A stretch of DNA of 64,000 bases from Leishmania martiniquensis (lineage: Eukaryota; Euglenozoa; Kinetoplastea; Trypanosomatida; Trypanosomatidae), in the NCBI RefSeq assembly GCF_017916325.1, contig NC_090167.1:1363001-1427000 (forward strand), written 5' to 3'. Positions 10,501-19,083 of the stretch are shown piece after piece. A model generated the notes under the pieces. The model searched no databases. It saw only the letters and a program-made list of their open reading frames with translations, and had not been told where the DNA came from. The position numbers and the translations under genes are program-made. Every line of letters starts with the position of its first letter. Within the stretch, counting starts at the first letter, position 1.

Positions 10501-12929
10501 CATTTCTGCGTGGCTGGTGCGACCAGTACGCCGTAAGCTCCGCGTGGTGGGTGTTTGAGGACAAGCAGCAGCGGGAACGACGCGTGGGCGCTCAAGCGGC
10601 GCGTCACACCGGAAAGCAATGCGCGCGTGACGCGGCAGCGTCCAGGGAGGGCGGCGGCGATGCGGGGGCGATCGCGAACGGCGAGGAGGGGCAAGTGACG
10701 GCGTTGCGAATGAAGCACGAAGCGCAGCTTGCCGCTTGCGTGCTGCTGGTGGATGTGGAGGTATCGATTCATGAGGTGACGGCAGTAGTTACCCCACTTG
10801 TGCGTACCGCGAGTGAGAAGGAGCTGCACGCAGGGCGGGCGCGGCCGCGGCCGCAACAAGCTCCCGACTCTACGGGCAGGGCCGGCGGCGCTTCAGCGGT
10901 GTCAGCGGTGGCGCTCTCTGCGCTGCACCCCTCGCCTGCGGCAGAGGTGCTTTTCTTCGTGGATCAGCTCTTAGAGGGCCACTGCGCCGAGCGGCCGGGT
11001 GAGCTCGCAGAGAAGGATGCGGAAGCGGTGCTGGCGGCTCTGGCGGATATCGTGTCGCAGCGTTCACCGGATACGCTGACCTTTCGTTGTCTCTTCCATT
11101 TATTGTACTGCATCGTGGCGTACGCTAAGGACGAAGAGGTCGGGGCCCAGACACCGCGGGGCGGAGGGAGGGACCGAAGGCGGCGGCAGTCTGGAGCTTC
11201 CGTCAGCACCGCGGCCGTACCGATCACCGTGCCAGGAGTCTACCGTAACAGCAACTTCTCCTTCGTGCTCTGCCGCTTGCTGGAGGGCTTCCATGCTCAT
11301 TCGTCAGCTGCACTGTGTAGCAGCACACTATTGTCTATGCAGCTCCTCTCCCAGACACTGAGCTCGGTGCTGCCATCCCCACTTGCTATGGTCGACAACG
11401 CCGGCCGCGTGGTGGATGCGGCGACGCATATGCTGCAACGAGCCCTCTTACCCTTGTTGCGCCGCGGCATCGCTTCCGCCTCGGAAGCGGAGATTGTGCT
11501 GGGCGCGCCGCTGGTGTGCGCGTCTCTGCGTGTTTTGCGGGCACTTGTTGCGGGCTTCGCGCCGGATCTCACGTTTGAGCGTCGAGCGCAGCGCGACACG
11601 CTGTCGCTGGTGTTCTCGGAGCACTTCTTCCGCTACAGCCGCAGCGCTCTGCACGAGTGGGCGCTGCTGCTTCGCCAGTGGAGTGGCCTGGATCCGGGGT
11701 TTCACAGCCTCATGTGTGAGCGCATGGTGCCATCGCCAGGGCGGTTCTCGGCAATGATGATGTCGCGTGAGGCAGAGGCGCTGCTGTGGCAGCGGTCACT
11801 ATGGACCTTGGGCTTCTACACATATGCCATGCACCTCAGCGAGCCTTCTATGACCATCGTGAGCAATGGAGCGACGGCAGGCGGCAGTGCTGGTACATCG
11901 GGTGCCACGCTGAGCGTTTCGTCGGCACGTCACGCGGAGCTGGCGCATCTCCTACGGGAGCAGTTGACGTACACCTTCCAGCACTTCTCATCTGCCGCTA
12001 GCCCCACCGTCGCCCAGCTTCAGCGCAAGGAGCTGTTCCTGCAGCCGGTGCGCGCTGCATTGCTCACCTTCCGCGTTGTCCTGCTCTGCAGTCTTCGTGA
12101 GTCTCTCGTGGCGTCGCTGTGGCCGATGGTCCTGCCCGAGCTGTACCGTGTGCTTTCCATGCAGTTGACCGGGTGCGGCCACAGTGCTGAAAAAGGCGTC
12201 TCGTCGCCATCTCAGCCGTCTCTTGCCGAATGGGGTGTGCTGCGTGAGATCGCGGCAACACAGATGGAGGCATTGAAGGTACTAGACACTGACTACACTC
12301 TGTATCCAGCACACGCCCTCGCTTTCCGCTGGCTATTCACCAACGACACGGCGCTGGCGAGCCTCACAGCACTGCAGAGGAGGCAGACTGCCGTGGTGAA
12401 GGGTGACTTGCCAATTAAGGATGCAGCTAGGCGCCATCCAGCCGTGAGTCATCTAGAAGTGCTACACCTCCTGCAGGCATCGCCGCCAAGCGTGGCTGAG
12501 CACCTTAACGCAACCGCCGTCGTGAACGGCGTTCACGAGCCCCGTGCAGCGGCAGACGGGCCACACTGCGATACCTGGTTGGCTGCTCCCCTTTCCTCTC
12601 TCCCCCGCGCATGGCCAGCGTGTGTGCGACCGTCCAGTGCAGACAAGGGGTTAAGGCGCCCCTTGTATAACATTCCGTCTTCGCATTATCAGCGCCTGGA
12701 TGGGGTTTACCGCGCTGCGCAGGCCTTCACGCTGCTCTTGCAGCGGCTGAACACGCACGCTCTACACACACATGAGGCGGCGCCGATGCAGCAATACGAA
12801 GCGGCTCTGGCGACCTTGTGCGCCGCCGTGAGTACGGCCGTCGGCATGCACAACGAAGTGGACATGGCGTACATGTATGATCTTCTGGAGGCCGATATGA
12901 CGAGCACCGATCCAGACACAATGCTGTAG
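4545..12929 (+). CDS. DOP1: Dopey/Dop1 family protein (endosome-Golgi trafficking scaffold)
   Basis: A 2794-residue protein, the largest here. The upstream extension begins at a GTG in a pyrimidine-rich stretch, so the ATG at 4545 is used. Residues 1-155 are low-complexity (Ser/Ala/Pro). From about residue 160 the sequence follows the Dopey N-terminal domain: a conserved Trp (TDWATQASLLGQLL), the block FAKALSRTLSPLSVVGVQRKA, then DLPFVLPGLLELLPQASMQVKG, then LRACAQGLLTALLSCLEES. The rest is long Leu/Ala-rich helical repeat-like sequence with acidic and Ser/Gly linkers, as in other Dopey proteins. In yeast and animals Dop1/DOPEY forms a complex with Mon2 and a P4-ATPase flippase and acts in endosome-to-Golgi recycling; the same role is inferred here. 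No membrane segment is obvious. The family call rests only on the N-terminal domain and overall length. Confidence 0.75.
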   Translation: MSDASDNGEGQAANSSQPPALKQPAAVSIASIASVASAGSNGVHSVTPGRTQSTASPKIAQASHANAGVFPEGTNAWPAEADATVDHGQHDAVAPSLLLSHPVPASQDPSPKQQSYASSTHRPSTRRNSAAAIRDGPATTRPPLQDVGSSARVSTSDIAKWQERREYQTLQRDMRRLLAALDSTLPTDWATQASLLGQLLVCLKHYKGVIAAVELPDGLHFAKALSRTLSPLSVVGVQRKALEVVQCYLNYANSAYPMTKDLPFVLPGLLELLPQASMQVKGDVLELIDCGVVRRLPASALRACAQGLLTALLSCLEESETSPIHRRAMALLEYMQTTLACHTPASSSSSVSRHGGSAELLGGQVLPAHTWVLIRDASALRSPALSFMKALITQGSGLASGAAAGSADGAAEGGWASLADTSAAASALPDWVGGDAATMASALLNCLQDIHEKTHRLALDVLLVVCPLTSVDRDYATATHTPPAALSDGITNMPTSGSAGALPLLWCSSGAIVPFEMKALLVAAAVQLLGTRYGTPGVARRIFQWLTVDPTAKERPGTGDETSPGVRDGGHLRNTLSASAAPSCMPYVKDVTSYIVSHGFNMVVDHWQARWAGSKGGNVPAQQSTAYVPAVLSALDHSALQAIRAATAPRLASASSVAAALGGGDANGNYVALPNVSMSVQVAALWLRAILVLFRYQNRCTQRGAEAPLLSPVTGAPSTYADPEESDETDCAPFLVHLAPLLLPSLNRLISGVRSVMDGVSDGVFAGAAAEMWTAEVHELLRVLPWGSFVQRDTFVLQTIEELLQPVLHPCTPVAEEGDEATCPAAPPVSAEAEVATVTQAQQRISAQMESLYEAAETLECVLVSATVDHPVPAQEYVRASLRWSEKAAQLLSEVLKALEVLMHAAGTAAGAATAPQWPLASPRLLVPLLLSTASGLLRLLGQRMEQLMEPMLSSVLATASASGTPSVVTVDFFASFLTDADACVLRHIRSATTALTAAALGALGSNNSGDVPGTEGDVAVPTVALSCFPEHAPELQKLLARMHHSTLRFTSLVTQLHLRCHQQAVSGVVLNSASDDGSGSQERELATQTAVWLESLCNGAAVAASAGLAFFFSRAVRLLLDALQRARGCLLPRVVYNMLEPLCPTAGGITEGVAFADAYCLSPVVHCLWEGCAGDDVVRGAALQTVPSGAVAAADQYTDMVYMCRTSLLMLIAVSPACSRCLDTFLLETPADLAVPRLVCLQRELLEMRTQQRLLQSLSGTAPPLTTQVELQEPGVLFLGYVTTLDCLLHVPSGVLVHGGWIEESTRQLARAYVSHAAARDLSSLLLPLCFSFLCPLVAEPASASSARGESKYGRNAMGTVPAAASSLAHTAGSPALSTVPLTVLLPAATVAPTTDATGPTPYARSKWSKGVRGASTDTGLGAVSRVYRCLEAAELVRYVLALLQLPTAVEWVRESMETPTPNSLRVLLRALEVQSFVPSDEVEDTSPSLPPASPASAPAREGATETLFSATALLLLSLARHALLSVHAAHMCRKNTLSGQLCLRRPSAGRSSTSLLAEASAAALQSRCSTLLDTVGCLNRLLEVSQTGPRMRPHRTAVYTWQFTAAQLLPLLRLAVQANLYSVQAVLLDHIRGAVLYLDDVGGAAALHKLPTHQPDAMDGAVASRHWLPHPFLEPGVAANKSNPCTTGSVVPPSSSAVDAPVAHTGSGTSVLDDLKRAPPALLSNKSLYAMMGEVVERVLCRQDVAARPGSEDEPAYPSSRCRREGEDTLALWLRFYSGIMPYLYRDLIPSAEMVVDVLLSALEVFAGARAGDGEALAMCSFNSSASAQALCYATLVDVAQFLCNLARVADAENYVVAVRKRESMSWIASTFTQEDPVAQAQSATLWDRSPVLSPLRGALPRLVAAATRCIRACDTATSEPGKMAQDAVYALWAAQTDGDERAGWQATTAEPLPSNGPQAYLREQARRLLRLLNHAAGPAFLMAFLRGWCDQYAVSSAWWVFEDKQQRERRVGAQAARHTGKQCARDAAASREGGGDAGAIANGEEGQVTALRMKHEAQLAACVLLVDVEVSIHEVTAVVTPLVRTASEKELHAGRARPRPQQAPDSTGRAGGASAVSAVALSALHPSPAAEVLFFVDQLLEGHCAERPGELAEKDAEAVLAALADIVSQRSPDTLTFRCLFHLLYCIVAYAKDEEVGAQTPRGGGRDRRRRQSGASVSTAAVPITVPGVYRNSNFSFVLCRLLEGFHAHSSAALCSSTLLSMQLLSQTLSSVLPSPLAMVDNAGRVVDAATHMLQRALLPLLRRGIASASEAEIVLGAPLVCASLRVLRALVAGFAPDLTFERRAQRDTLSLVFSEHFFRYSRSALHEWALLLRQWSGLDPGFHSLMCERMVPSPGRFSAMMMSREAEALLWQRSLWTLGFYTYAMHLSEPSMTIVSNGATAGGSAGTSGATLSVSSARHAELAHLLREQLTYTFQHFSSAASPTVAQLQRKELFLQPVRAALLTFRVVLLCSLRESLVASLWPMVLPELYRVLSMQLTGCGHSAEKGVSSPSQPSLAEWGVLREIAATQMEALKVLDTDYTLYPAHALAFRWLFTNDTALASLTALQRRQTAVVKGDLPIKDAARRHPAVSHLEVLHLLQASPPSVAEHLNATAVVNGVHEPRAAADGPHCDTWLAAPLSSLPRAWPACVRPSSADKGLRRPLYNIPSSHYQRLDGVYRAAQAFTLLLQRLNTHALHTHEAAPMQQYEAALATLCAAVSTAVGMHNEVDMAYMYDLLEADMTSTDPDTML

Positions 12930-15274
12930 CGTTAGGCCATTGAACGCGTGGGGCTGTTTAAGGCGCTCTCTTCCCAGAGTAAGGTGTCGCCGTATGAAGG
13001 GCGTCTAGTAGCGGTAGTTGTTCGGTGGCCTTCCTCTCTCTCTTCCGCTCTCTCTTGTCATAGCCACACGCTGCGGTTGCTGCCAACACCACGAGTGAAC
13101 CTTTTTTCTGTTGTGTGATCGTGCCCCCGGACTTGCGCCTGTGCGGTTTTATGCAGCAGCCACGCCTTATCTGACCGTTTAGGTGCGTTTGCTGCTTCGT
13201 CCACGTATTCTGCGCGACGCGGCCTTCCCCCCTCCCCCACATCCCTGCCAAGTGCGGTGCAAATATCGACGAACTCTTAAAGTTGCTCCGTGGCACAGGC
13301 AGCAACCGAAGGTGCAGCCAATAGCACCCCCCCACACCAAGCGCTGCTCTTGTACATCATCCCGTACCTCGCATTCCTCCCCGCCTCTCTCCTCCTCTCT
13401 TTCTTGCTCCCGTGCGCCTGGTGCTTAACTGGCGGCCGTGACGTTCGGGCCTTCGCTTCCTGCTGTCTTCCTTCCCCGGTATGCCGGAGGGAGGAGGAGG
13501 GGGGGGTTGCGCGTGCTACAGGGCGGAGGCGAAGGCGTGAAGGAGGTGCGGCGCCCAGGCTCCTCAAATTTGGCGGCCGTGTCGTGGATGCGGCCTTTCG
13601 TGAGGGTTGCTTGTGGGAGTGGTTTGGTATAGCGCTCTCCTCCCCCTTCCCCTTCTGCCTCTGGGCTTCTCTGCGCATAACCGCTCGTCCTGTCATTCTC
13701 CGAGACTTACGACCACTCTCTTTTGCGAAAGCGGTGCGCACTAGAGTGCTCGCCGGCCCTCCCTCCAGGGGTGCGCGCGTGTCTCCCTCTCTCTCTGTCT
13801 CTACAAATATGGCATGTCTTCGCTTTCCTCGCGGCCGTGCCCTTCTTGTTCGTAGGCGGCACTGATCGACCACTCTGCGGATGCGATCGGTGCCGACGAA
13901 CAGACGCTTCCTGTCCAACGTGCCCATCCTCTGCCACATGATGTATGCGCGCGACCCCACTCTGTCCCCTTGACCACCATCGCCACCAAGGCCTGCCACA
14001 GGCCCCATCACGCAGCGCAACGTGGCGGTAGTAGACGCGCGCTACAGCCATGCGCCGACGTGCCTGTGTGAGCTCTTGGGCCCTGCACACATACACACAC
14101 ACACGCGGCTCGCTGTCCGACTCACAGCCGCTCTCCCCACGCCGGTCGCCACCGCACGGGCCGGCTGAGATGCGCACGAGATACCCCGACACTTCGGCTG
14201 CCGTAAGGGTGATGCACGCGTGCTCACTGCCGCGGGCCGCTCCCACGCAACGCCATACAGGACCCGCCCGCCGACCTGAGCAGCGATGAGCCGCTCTCAG
14301 CGCCCCCCCCCGCACGTCGTGGGTGGTGTCAGGCCCTGTCGCCGCCGGGGGTGGTTTTGGCGTGAGCGGCAATAGGGGGTGGGGTGGGGCTGCGTGGCTG
14401 CCCCACGAACAGGGCCGGAGCCGGCGGGCGCCGGGGATGCGGCGCACGGAGGTGTGCTTTTACGCCGCCGCTGTTGAGAGAGTGTCAGAGTGAGTGATGC
14501 GAGTGAAACATGAAAGGGGAAGTGTGGTCTCTGGGGCTTCTTCCATAGCCAATAACGGTCGAATGAGCGTCTGTGCCGTTCGCAAAGGACTGAGAGCTGC
14601 GGGTGGATGGGCAACTGTGCACGGGCGTCACGAGGGAATCGGCTCGCCCCTGCCTCCCTCCCCACCTTACCATGTCTTTCGGCGTTCTCTATTCACTCAC
14701 CCTCGTGGAGCAAGCGCGACTCTGCACCCGAGCCCCGCTGCTGTGCGCTCATGTGTTCTTCTCTTTGGCTCCAACGTCTTTTTATTTTCTTGTGGTGCTT
14801 GCATGCACAGTGTGACTGCTGGCTCACGGCGACACACCCGCTTTCAGAGTGAGCGAGTCGTTGAATGGGCGGCCTGAACGCATAGCTCATCTTCCGCGTG
14901 GACAGCCCATCAGCACGAGACAGGGAGACGGTGATCGTCGTCGTCCTCAGGACACCTTTCGCTGATTTATCGACTCGGTGGGGTAGACGCTTCACCGTAG
15001 AGACTCACTTCTCCCCCGCCCCGCCGTGCCGCTTTCCTCAGCTCTTGTCACCATTTTAGACCCTTGCTGCGGAGCACCTGGCGCATAGATCGGCACCAAC
15101 GTACACAATACAAGATTCAACGACCGCCGTCGCTGCGGTGGCTAGCACTTTCAGCTCACTGATTCCTGGGCCGAAAGGCGGTGCTTGACGGAAACTGTGT
15201 GTGCCACCAAAGCACCGTCCAGAGAGAGAGCGGGGTAGTCGTGGCACCAGCTTCCGCGTTTTTCGGAGATAGTC
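12930..15274. other. Long intergenic region containing repeat A copy 1
   Basis: This 2.3-kb stretch has no supported gene; frames such as 13290-13865 open only at GTG and look like translated low-complexity DNA. It contains the A1 repeat (13908-14519). Pyrimidine-rich DNA at 15009-15040 ends in TCAG (AG at 15040-15041), the best acceptor for the FAM161-like gene, giving a 5' UTR of about 234 bases. Confidence 0.6.
13908..14519 (-). repeat. Repeat A copy 1 (about 612 bp, inverted relative to copy 2)
   Basis: The reverse complement of this segment matches 34351-34961 almost perfectly. By eye I find two substitutions and one length difference in a C/G run (9 versus 8), so identity is above 99%. 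It begins 979 bases downstream of the Dopey stop, so it probably sits in that 3' UTR. It has no coding capacity, poly(A) tail or target-site duplication that I can see. It could be a SIDER-type degenerate retroposon or one of the low-copy repeats known to drive Leishmania gene amplification; I cannot decide which from sequence alone. Confidence 0.9.
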
Positions 15275-18049
15275 ATGGAAGAGCTGCTCGCGGCTCAGCT
15301 AGCTGAGCTGCGGGAGGAGCAGGAGCGGCTTGAGAAGCAGCTGGGGCACACCGTGCTCGGTGTGCCTCTAGGAACGCGTGTCGCTTGCAGCGCGACGGCC
15401 GCAACTGAAATGCATGCGGAATCGCGCCGCTGCGTGCGTGAGCTCAGCTCACACGAGGCGAGCAGTGCCACCACCGCTGTGGCAGGGGCTGCCGCCTCCA
15501 CAGCTCACAACGTAGATGGCCACACACGAGAGTCACCCGAGCGCCAAAATGAGGCAGACTTGGGAAGGAGCACCCCACCACCGCCGGCAACCACTGAAGG
15601 GGCTGCGCACGTGAAGAAGACCTGTCAGGAGCGCCTAGGCGAGCTCGAGTCCCTCAAGCGCAAGTACGAGGCGTATGCGCGGAAGGCCATGAATGAGTAC
15701 TTCAGCGCCGTGGGCGACTACCAGGGCTACAAGGAGCGTCGCGAGAAATCGATACGACATGTAAAGCCGTTTACGTTCGAGTCCCGTGAGCTGGTTAAGC
15801 CGCCGCGCATCCGAGAGCAGCGCGCAGAGGCGGACCAGCGAGCGCGAGACGCGCCTGCGACGGAATACCATCAACGACCTTACAAGGCGACACCTGTGCC
15901 ACCATCTACCTTCATGAACAAGTATGAGCTGATGGTCGAGGAGTGGTGCCAGCGCAAAGCTGCGATCGAGATGATGTCGCGCGAGCGGGCTCGCATTGCC
16001 AAGGAAGATGCTGCCTTCGTTCGACTATCCGCACAAGGGCTGCGCAGCACGCGGGAGGAGCTGATGGGTGTCATTTATGGGCCCGATGGGAAGCCTGTCG
16101 CACGCAACGAGCTGCGGCGACGTGCCCAAAGTGTAGACTGCACCGCAGACCGGCGCAAGGATGCCGGTGCACCTCTACATGACGCACCCATTGAGGTGTT
16201 CATGCGACTGTGGCCGGCTATAAGCGATCACGAGCGGCTGCGGCGCCAGCGAATCAAGTTCCTCGCAAGCCTTCGCAGGTCCGAGGTGGATGCGGAAGTG
16301 CGCAAAGCAATGCCGCTGCTGACGAGCCCTTCCCCAGCTCGCTGCTACACCACGGACAGGCTGGCTGGGATGGACATAAATGCTTTACTGGCCGCTGCGA
16401 GCAGCGGAAATGCTGGAGCAGCATCACCCTTGTACGGGGTCGGCCAGGCCGTACTGCCCTTGAAGCCACATCCACTTCCAGTCGCGGAAGCAGGAGCACC
16501 GGCAGCTGCGCCGTTGCCATCCACCGTTGCGCCGCCACTCGCGGCTGGCGGTGCTTCCCCAGCGCTCAGAGCGGGACATTTTTCAGCTCCTCCTGCTCCA
16601 ACACCTCAGCTTCCCGCCTGCGCCGAAACGGCGGCGCCACCGTCGGTGCCACCTTCTTCGGTTGCCGTTGTGGAGACGCCTTCAGGTGCTTCGGCGCCGC
16701 TTCCCCTGCCGCTTGCGCCCGCTGGGCCTCTTGCGGCACCCCCTCCCCCTCTTATGACTAGCAGCGCTGTGCCACCGCCAGCTGCCGCCGTGCCGTTGCC
16801 CGTAACGACCGCCCCTGTCGCTGCATCTGTCTCCGCAGGCACCGTAGGCGCCGCGGCGAGGTTGAAGGCAGCGAGGGAGAGCGCGCAGCGAGGTAGGGAG
16901 GCAACGTTGCGCCGTTACAATCCGCATCTGACATTCAAGCCGAATGTGCAGCCAGGTGTGCCAAATTTCGAAGCACTCTGGGCGCAGGATAAGCTGGCAC
17001 TTGCGGAGAAGAAGCGGCAGTACCAGACGACGGTGCCGGAACCGTTTGCGTTGACAGCTAGCGCTCGGGACACCAAAATTGTGGGGCGTCGGGCAGCGCG
17101 CAGCGCCTCTGCGCTCGGGCCGCCGCGCCGCCATCGCTCGCTTCCTCGCAGCAAGAGACAGAAGGAGACAGGCACGCCGCCGATGCCAGCGACGGCCGCG
17201 GCGGAGCTTCCTTCGTCGCGCAGCGGCGCTCCTCGCGGTACCCGGGCTCACGCTCTGCGGACGCAGGCGATCTACTCGCACTATGTCCAACAGTCAGAGG
17301 AGCGCAGTTCTACGGTGGAAGGCGATGCAGAGTACTGGAAGGCAGTGGCACAGCGACAGCGCGAGGTGCGGAAGCGGTTGTCTGCGTACCTGATCGACCA
17401 ACGCGCCGAGCACGAGCGGGCAATTCGAGAGAAAGTGCGGGCACTGCGTGCTGCGATGCGGGAGAACGAAGAGGCGGCCATGAAGCGGCTGGCGGAGATG
17501 AAACAGAAGGTGGCCGAGATGCCTCCGGTCTTTGCAGAGCCGCTGCACCTGAATGAGCAATCGAAAGCACGCGTGGAGGCGGAGAAGAGTATTTTGAAGT
17601 CGCTGAAGGAGGCTGGACTCGACGGTGCCACCATCAAGCGCATCCTCGCCTCCTCACCAGTCGCTTCAGCAGATGCCGTGGCAGACGTGGTCGGTGCTGG
17701 AATAGCGGGCGCAAGCGGTAGCGAGGACAATGGTGTGCCGCCGAAGGCGGCCGGCGAAGAGGACTCGAAGCCTACGGAAGCGCAGCCCATCGCGGCTGCA
17801 AACAGCCCTGCCAGCGATCCCTTGAAGGCCCCGAAGCATGAAGCCAGCGACAGCAGCAGCAGTACAAGCAGCAGCACAAGCAGTACAAGCAGCAGCAACA
17901 AGTCTCCGCCTGGCAGCACCGTGGCTAAGGGATCCTCTCGTCAGTCCATCTCGTCGCTCCCCGTGCCGGTGCCGAAGCCGGGTGCAGGGGTCAAGCAGGA
18001 CACCTCTGCGTACAGCGATGACAGCTTTGAGTCTTCTGATAGTGACTAG
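15275..18049 (+). CDS. FAM161-family centrosomal/ciliary protein
   Basis: A 924-residue protein starting at an ATG with a coiled coil immediately after it (Glu/Leu-rich residues 1-28). Elements of the FAM161 (UPF0564) domain appear in order: KPFTFESRE at about 163, YKATPVPPSTFMNKYE at about 202, then HLTFKPNVQPGVPNFEALW at about 550 with VPEPFALTASAR at about 586. A Pro/Ala-rich insertion of roughly 160 residues (380-540) splits the domain. A second charged coiled coil (about 680-790) follows, then a Ser-rich segment from an AGC-repeat (17850-17890) and an acidic SDDSFESSDSD tail. Vertebrate FAM161A/B bind microtubules at the ciliary base and connecting cilium; a basal-body, axonemal or cytoskeletal role in a flagellate is therefore inferred. 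Confidence 0.75.
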   Translation: MEELLAAQLAELREEQERLEKQLGHTVLGVPLGTRVACSATAATEMHAESRRCVRELSSHEASSATTAVAGAAASTAHNVDGHTRESPERQNEADLGRSTPPPPATTEGAAHVKKTCQERLGELESLKRKYEAYARKAMNEYFSAVGDYQGYKERREKSIRHVKPFTFESRELVKPPRIREQRAEADQRARDAPATEYHQRPYKATPVPPSTFMNKYELMVEEWCQRKAAIEMMSRERARIAKEDAAFVRLSAQGLRSTREELMGVIYGPDGKPVARNELRRRAQSVDCTADRRKDAGAPLHDAPIEVFMRLWPAISDHERLRRQRIKFLASLRRSEVDAEVRKAMPLLTSPSPARCYTTDRLAGMDINALLAAASSGNAGAASPLYGVGQAVLPLKPHPLPVAEAGAPAAAPLPSTVAPPLAAGGASPALRAGHFSAPPAPTPQLPACAETAAPPSVPPSSVAVVETPSGASAPLPLPLAPAGPLAAPPPPLMTSSAVPPPAAAVPLPVTTAPVAASVSAGTVGAAARLKAARESAQRGREATLRRYNPHLTFKPNVQPGVPNFEALWAQDKLALAEKKRQYQTTVPEPFALTASARDTKIVGRRAARSASALGPPRRHRSLPRSKRQKETGTPPMPATAAAELPSSRSGAPRGTRAHALRTQAIYSHYVQQSEERSSTVEGDAEYWKAVAQRQREVRKRLSAYLIDQRAEHERAIREKVRALRAAMRENEEAAMKRLAEMKQKVAEMPPVFAEPLHLNEQSKARVEAEKSILKSLKEAGLDGATIKRILASSPVASADAVADVVGAGIAGASGSEDNGVPPKAAGEEDSKPTEAQPIAAANSPASDPLKAPKHEASDSSSSTSSSTSSTSSSNKSPPGSTVAKGSSRQSISSLPVPVPKPGAGVKQDTSAYSDDSFESSDSD

Positions 18050-19083
18050 GCGCAGCGAGGACCTCCCTATCCTTCCTCTGCCCTTGCCCTTCCTCCCCTC
18101 CCCTCGATGTGGAGTATCGCCCGCTTGATGTGTGTGTATGTGTGTGTGTGTGGGGGGCTCACGCATGCATACGTGTTGCATCTCGTGCGCAGAATTGTGG
18201 TGACGTTTGCGTTGTCCCTTCTCCATTTTTCGTTGTTTCCATTCATAGACAGCCATGCGGGATGCCGGCGCGTTGGCGCTTCTCAGGACACCTGCACGCG
18301 TTTAGATGTGTCGTAACGGCCACGCTAGGTCGACGGCCTGCCCTACCATACACCATGAGAGGGATGAGGGGCGTGCATGGGCCGAGGCGCCCCCCCACTC
18401 TGCACCGACGAGCAGAAAGAGAGAGACTCTGACGGGCGTATAAAGGCGTACATGGACATTATGTACGTATCATATCGAACGATGCACACACATGAGGTGA
18501 TACCAATGCGCAGGAAGGGGAGCCTCGTCCCATCCCCACACGCATGCAGGGGGAGGGGGGCAGTACATAGTTGAGCGTAGGGCTGCACAGAGGAGGCGCT
18601 GCGCTAGTACCCACGGCGTGCATCGTCACCGTGGCGCAGCCGCTCTATCGGGTGGGGTCGATGGCGGCGACAGTGGAGAGCGTTTCCTCGTGAGTGACGC
18701 ATCACTCTCGCCACAGACGTAAAGCTCCACCGGGGGCGACAGCTGAGGTGCTGCGGACTTAGCGGGACCGCCTCGAGTGATGTTGCTGCTCACACGAATG
18801 ACGCCCATCATGTCTCTCTGCTTCTCATCTCCGTTTTCTCGCTCTGCTTTCTTGCGGATGATATGCAGCCAAGGCGCGATGCTGATGCTGTTGGCGTCAT
18901 TCCCAGAAAGATCTCCCCCCACACACATACACACACTCCGACTGACGCACACGTTTCCACCTCCTCTGCCGTTGTCGTTGTGTGCTCTTTGCAGCCCTGC
19001 CAACGCTGTTTCTACGGGCGAGGTTTTGTGTCAGTGACACATCAAAGCTACTCGCGCCCTTCGTAATCAGCGGGACGACGCGC
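18050..19083. other. Intergenic region, FAM161-like to unknown gene
   Basis: No supported gene. There are short TG and CA runs (about 18130-18152; 18920-18935). The pyrimidine tract at about 18955-18990 ends in TTTGCAG (AG at 18993-18994), the probable splice acceptor of the following gene, giving a 90-base 5' UTR. The frame open from a GTG at 18982 straddles this acceptor and is not a real N-terminus. Confidence 0.6.

Noticed and set aside
13290..13865. 191-codon plus-strand frame
   Set aside because: It starts with GTG, has mixed codon ends and an Arg/Gly-rich low-complexity middle; judged non-coding.
13277..14447. Two minus-strand frames of about 246 codons
   Set aside because: They lie in intergenic low-complexity DNA and run into repeat A1; there are no protein-like motifs.
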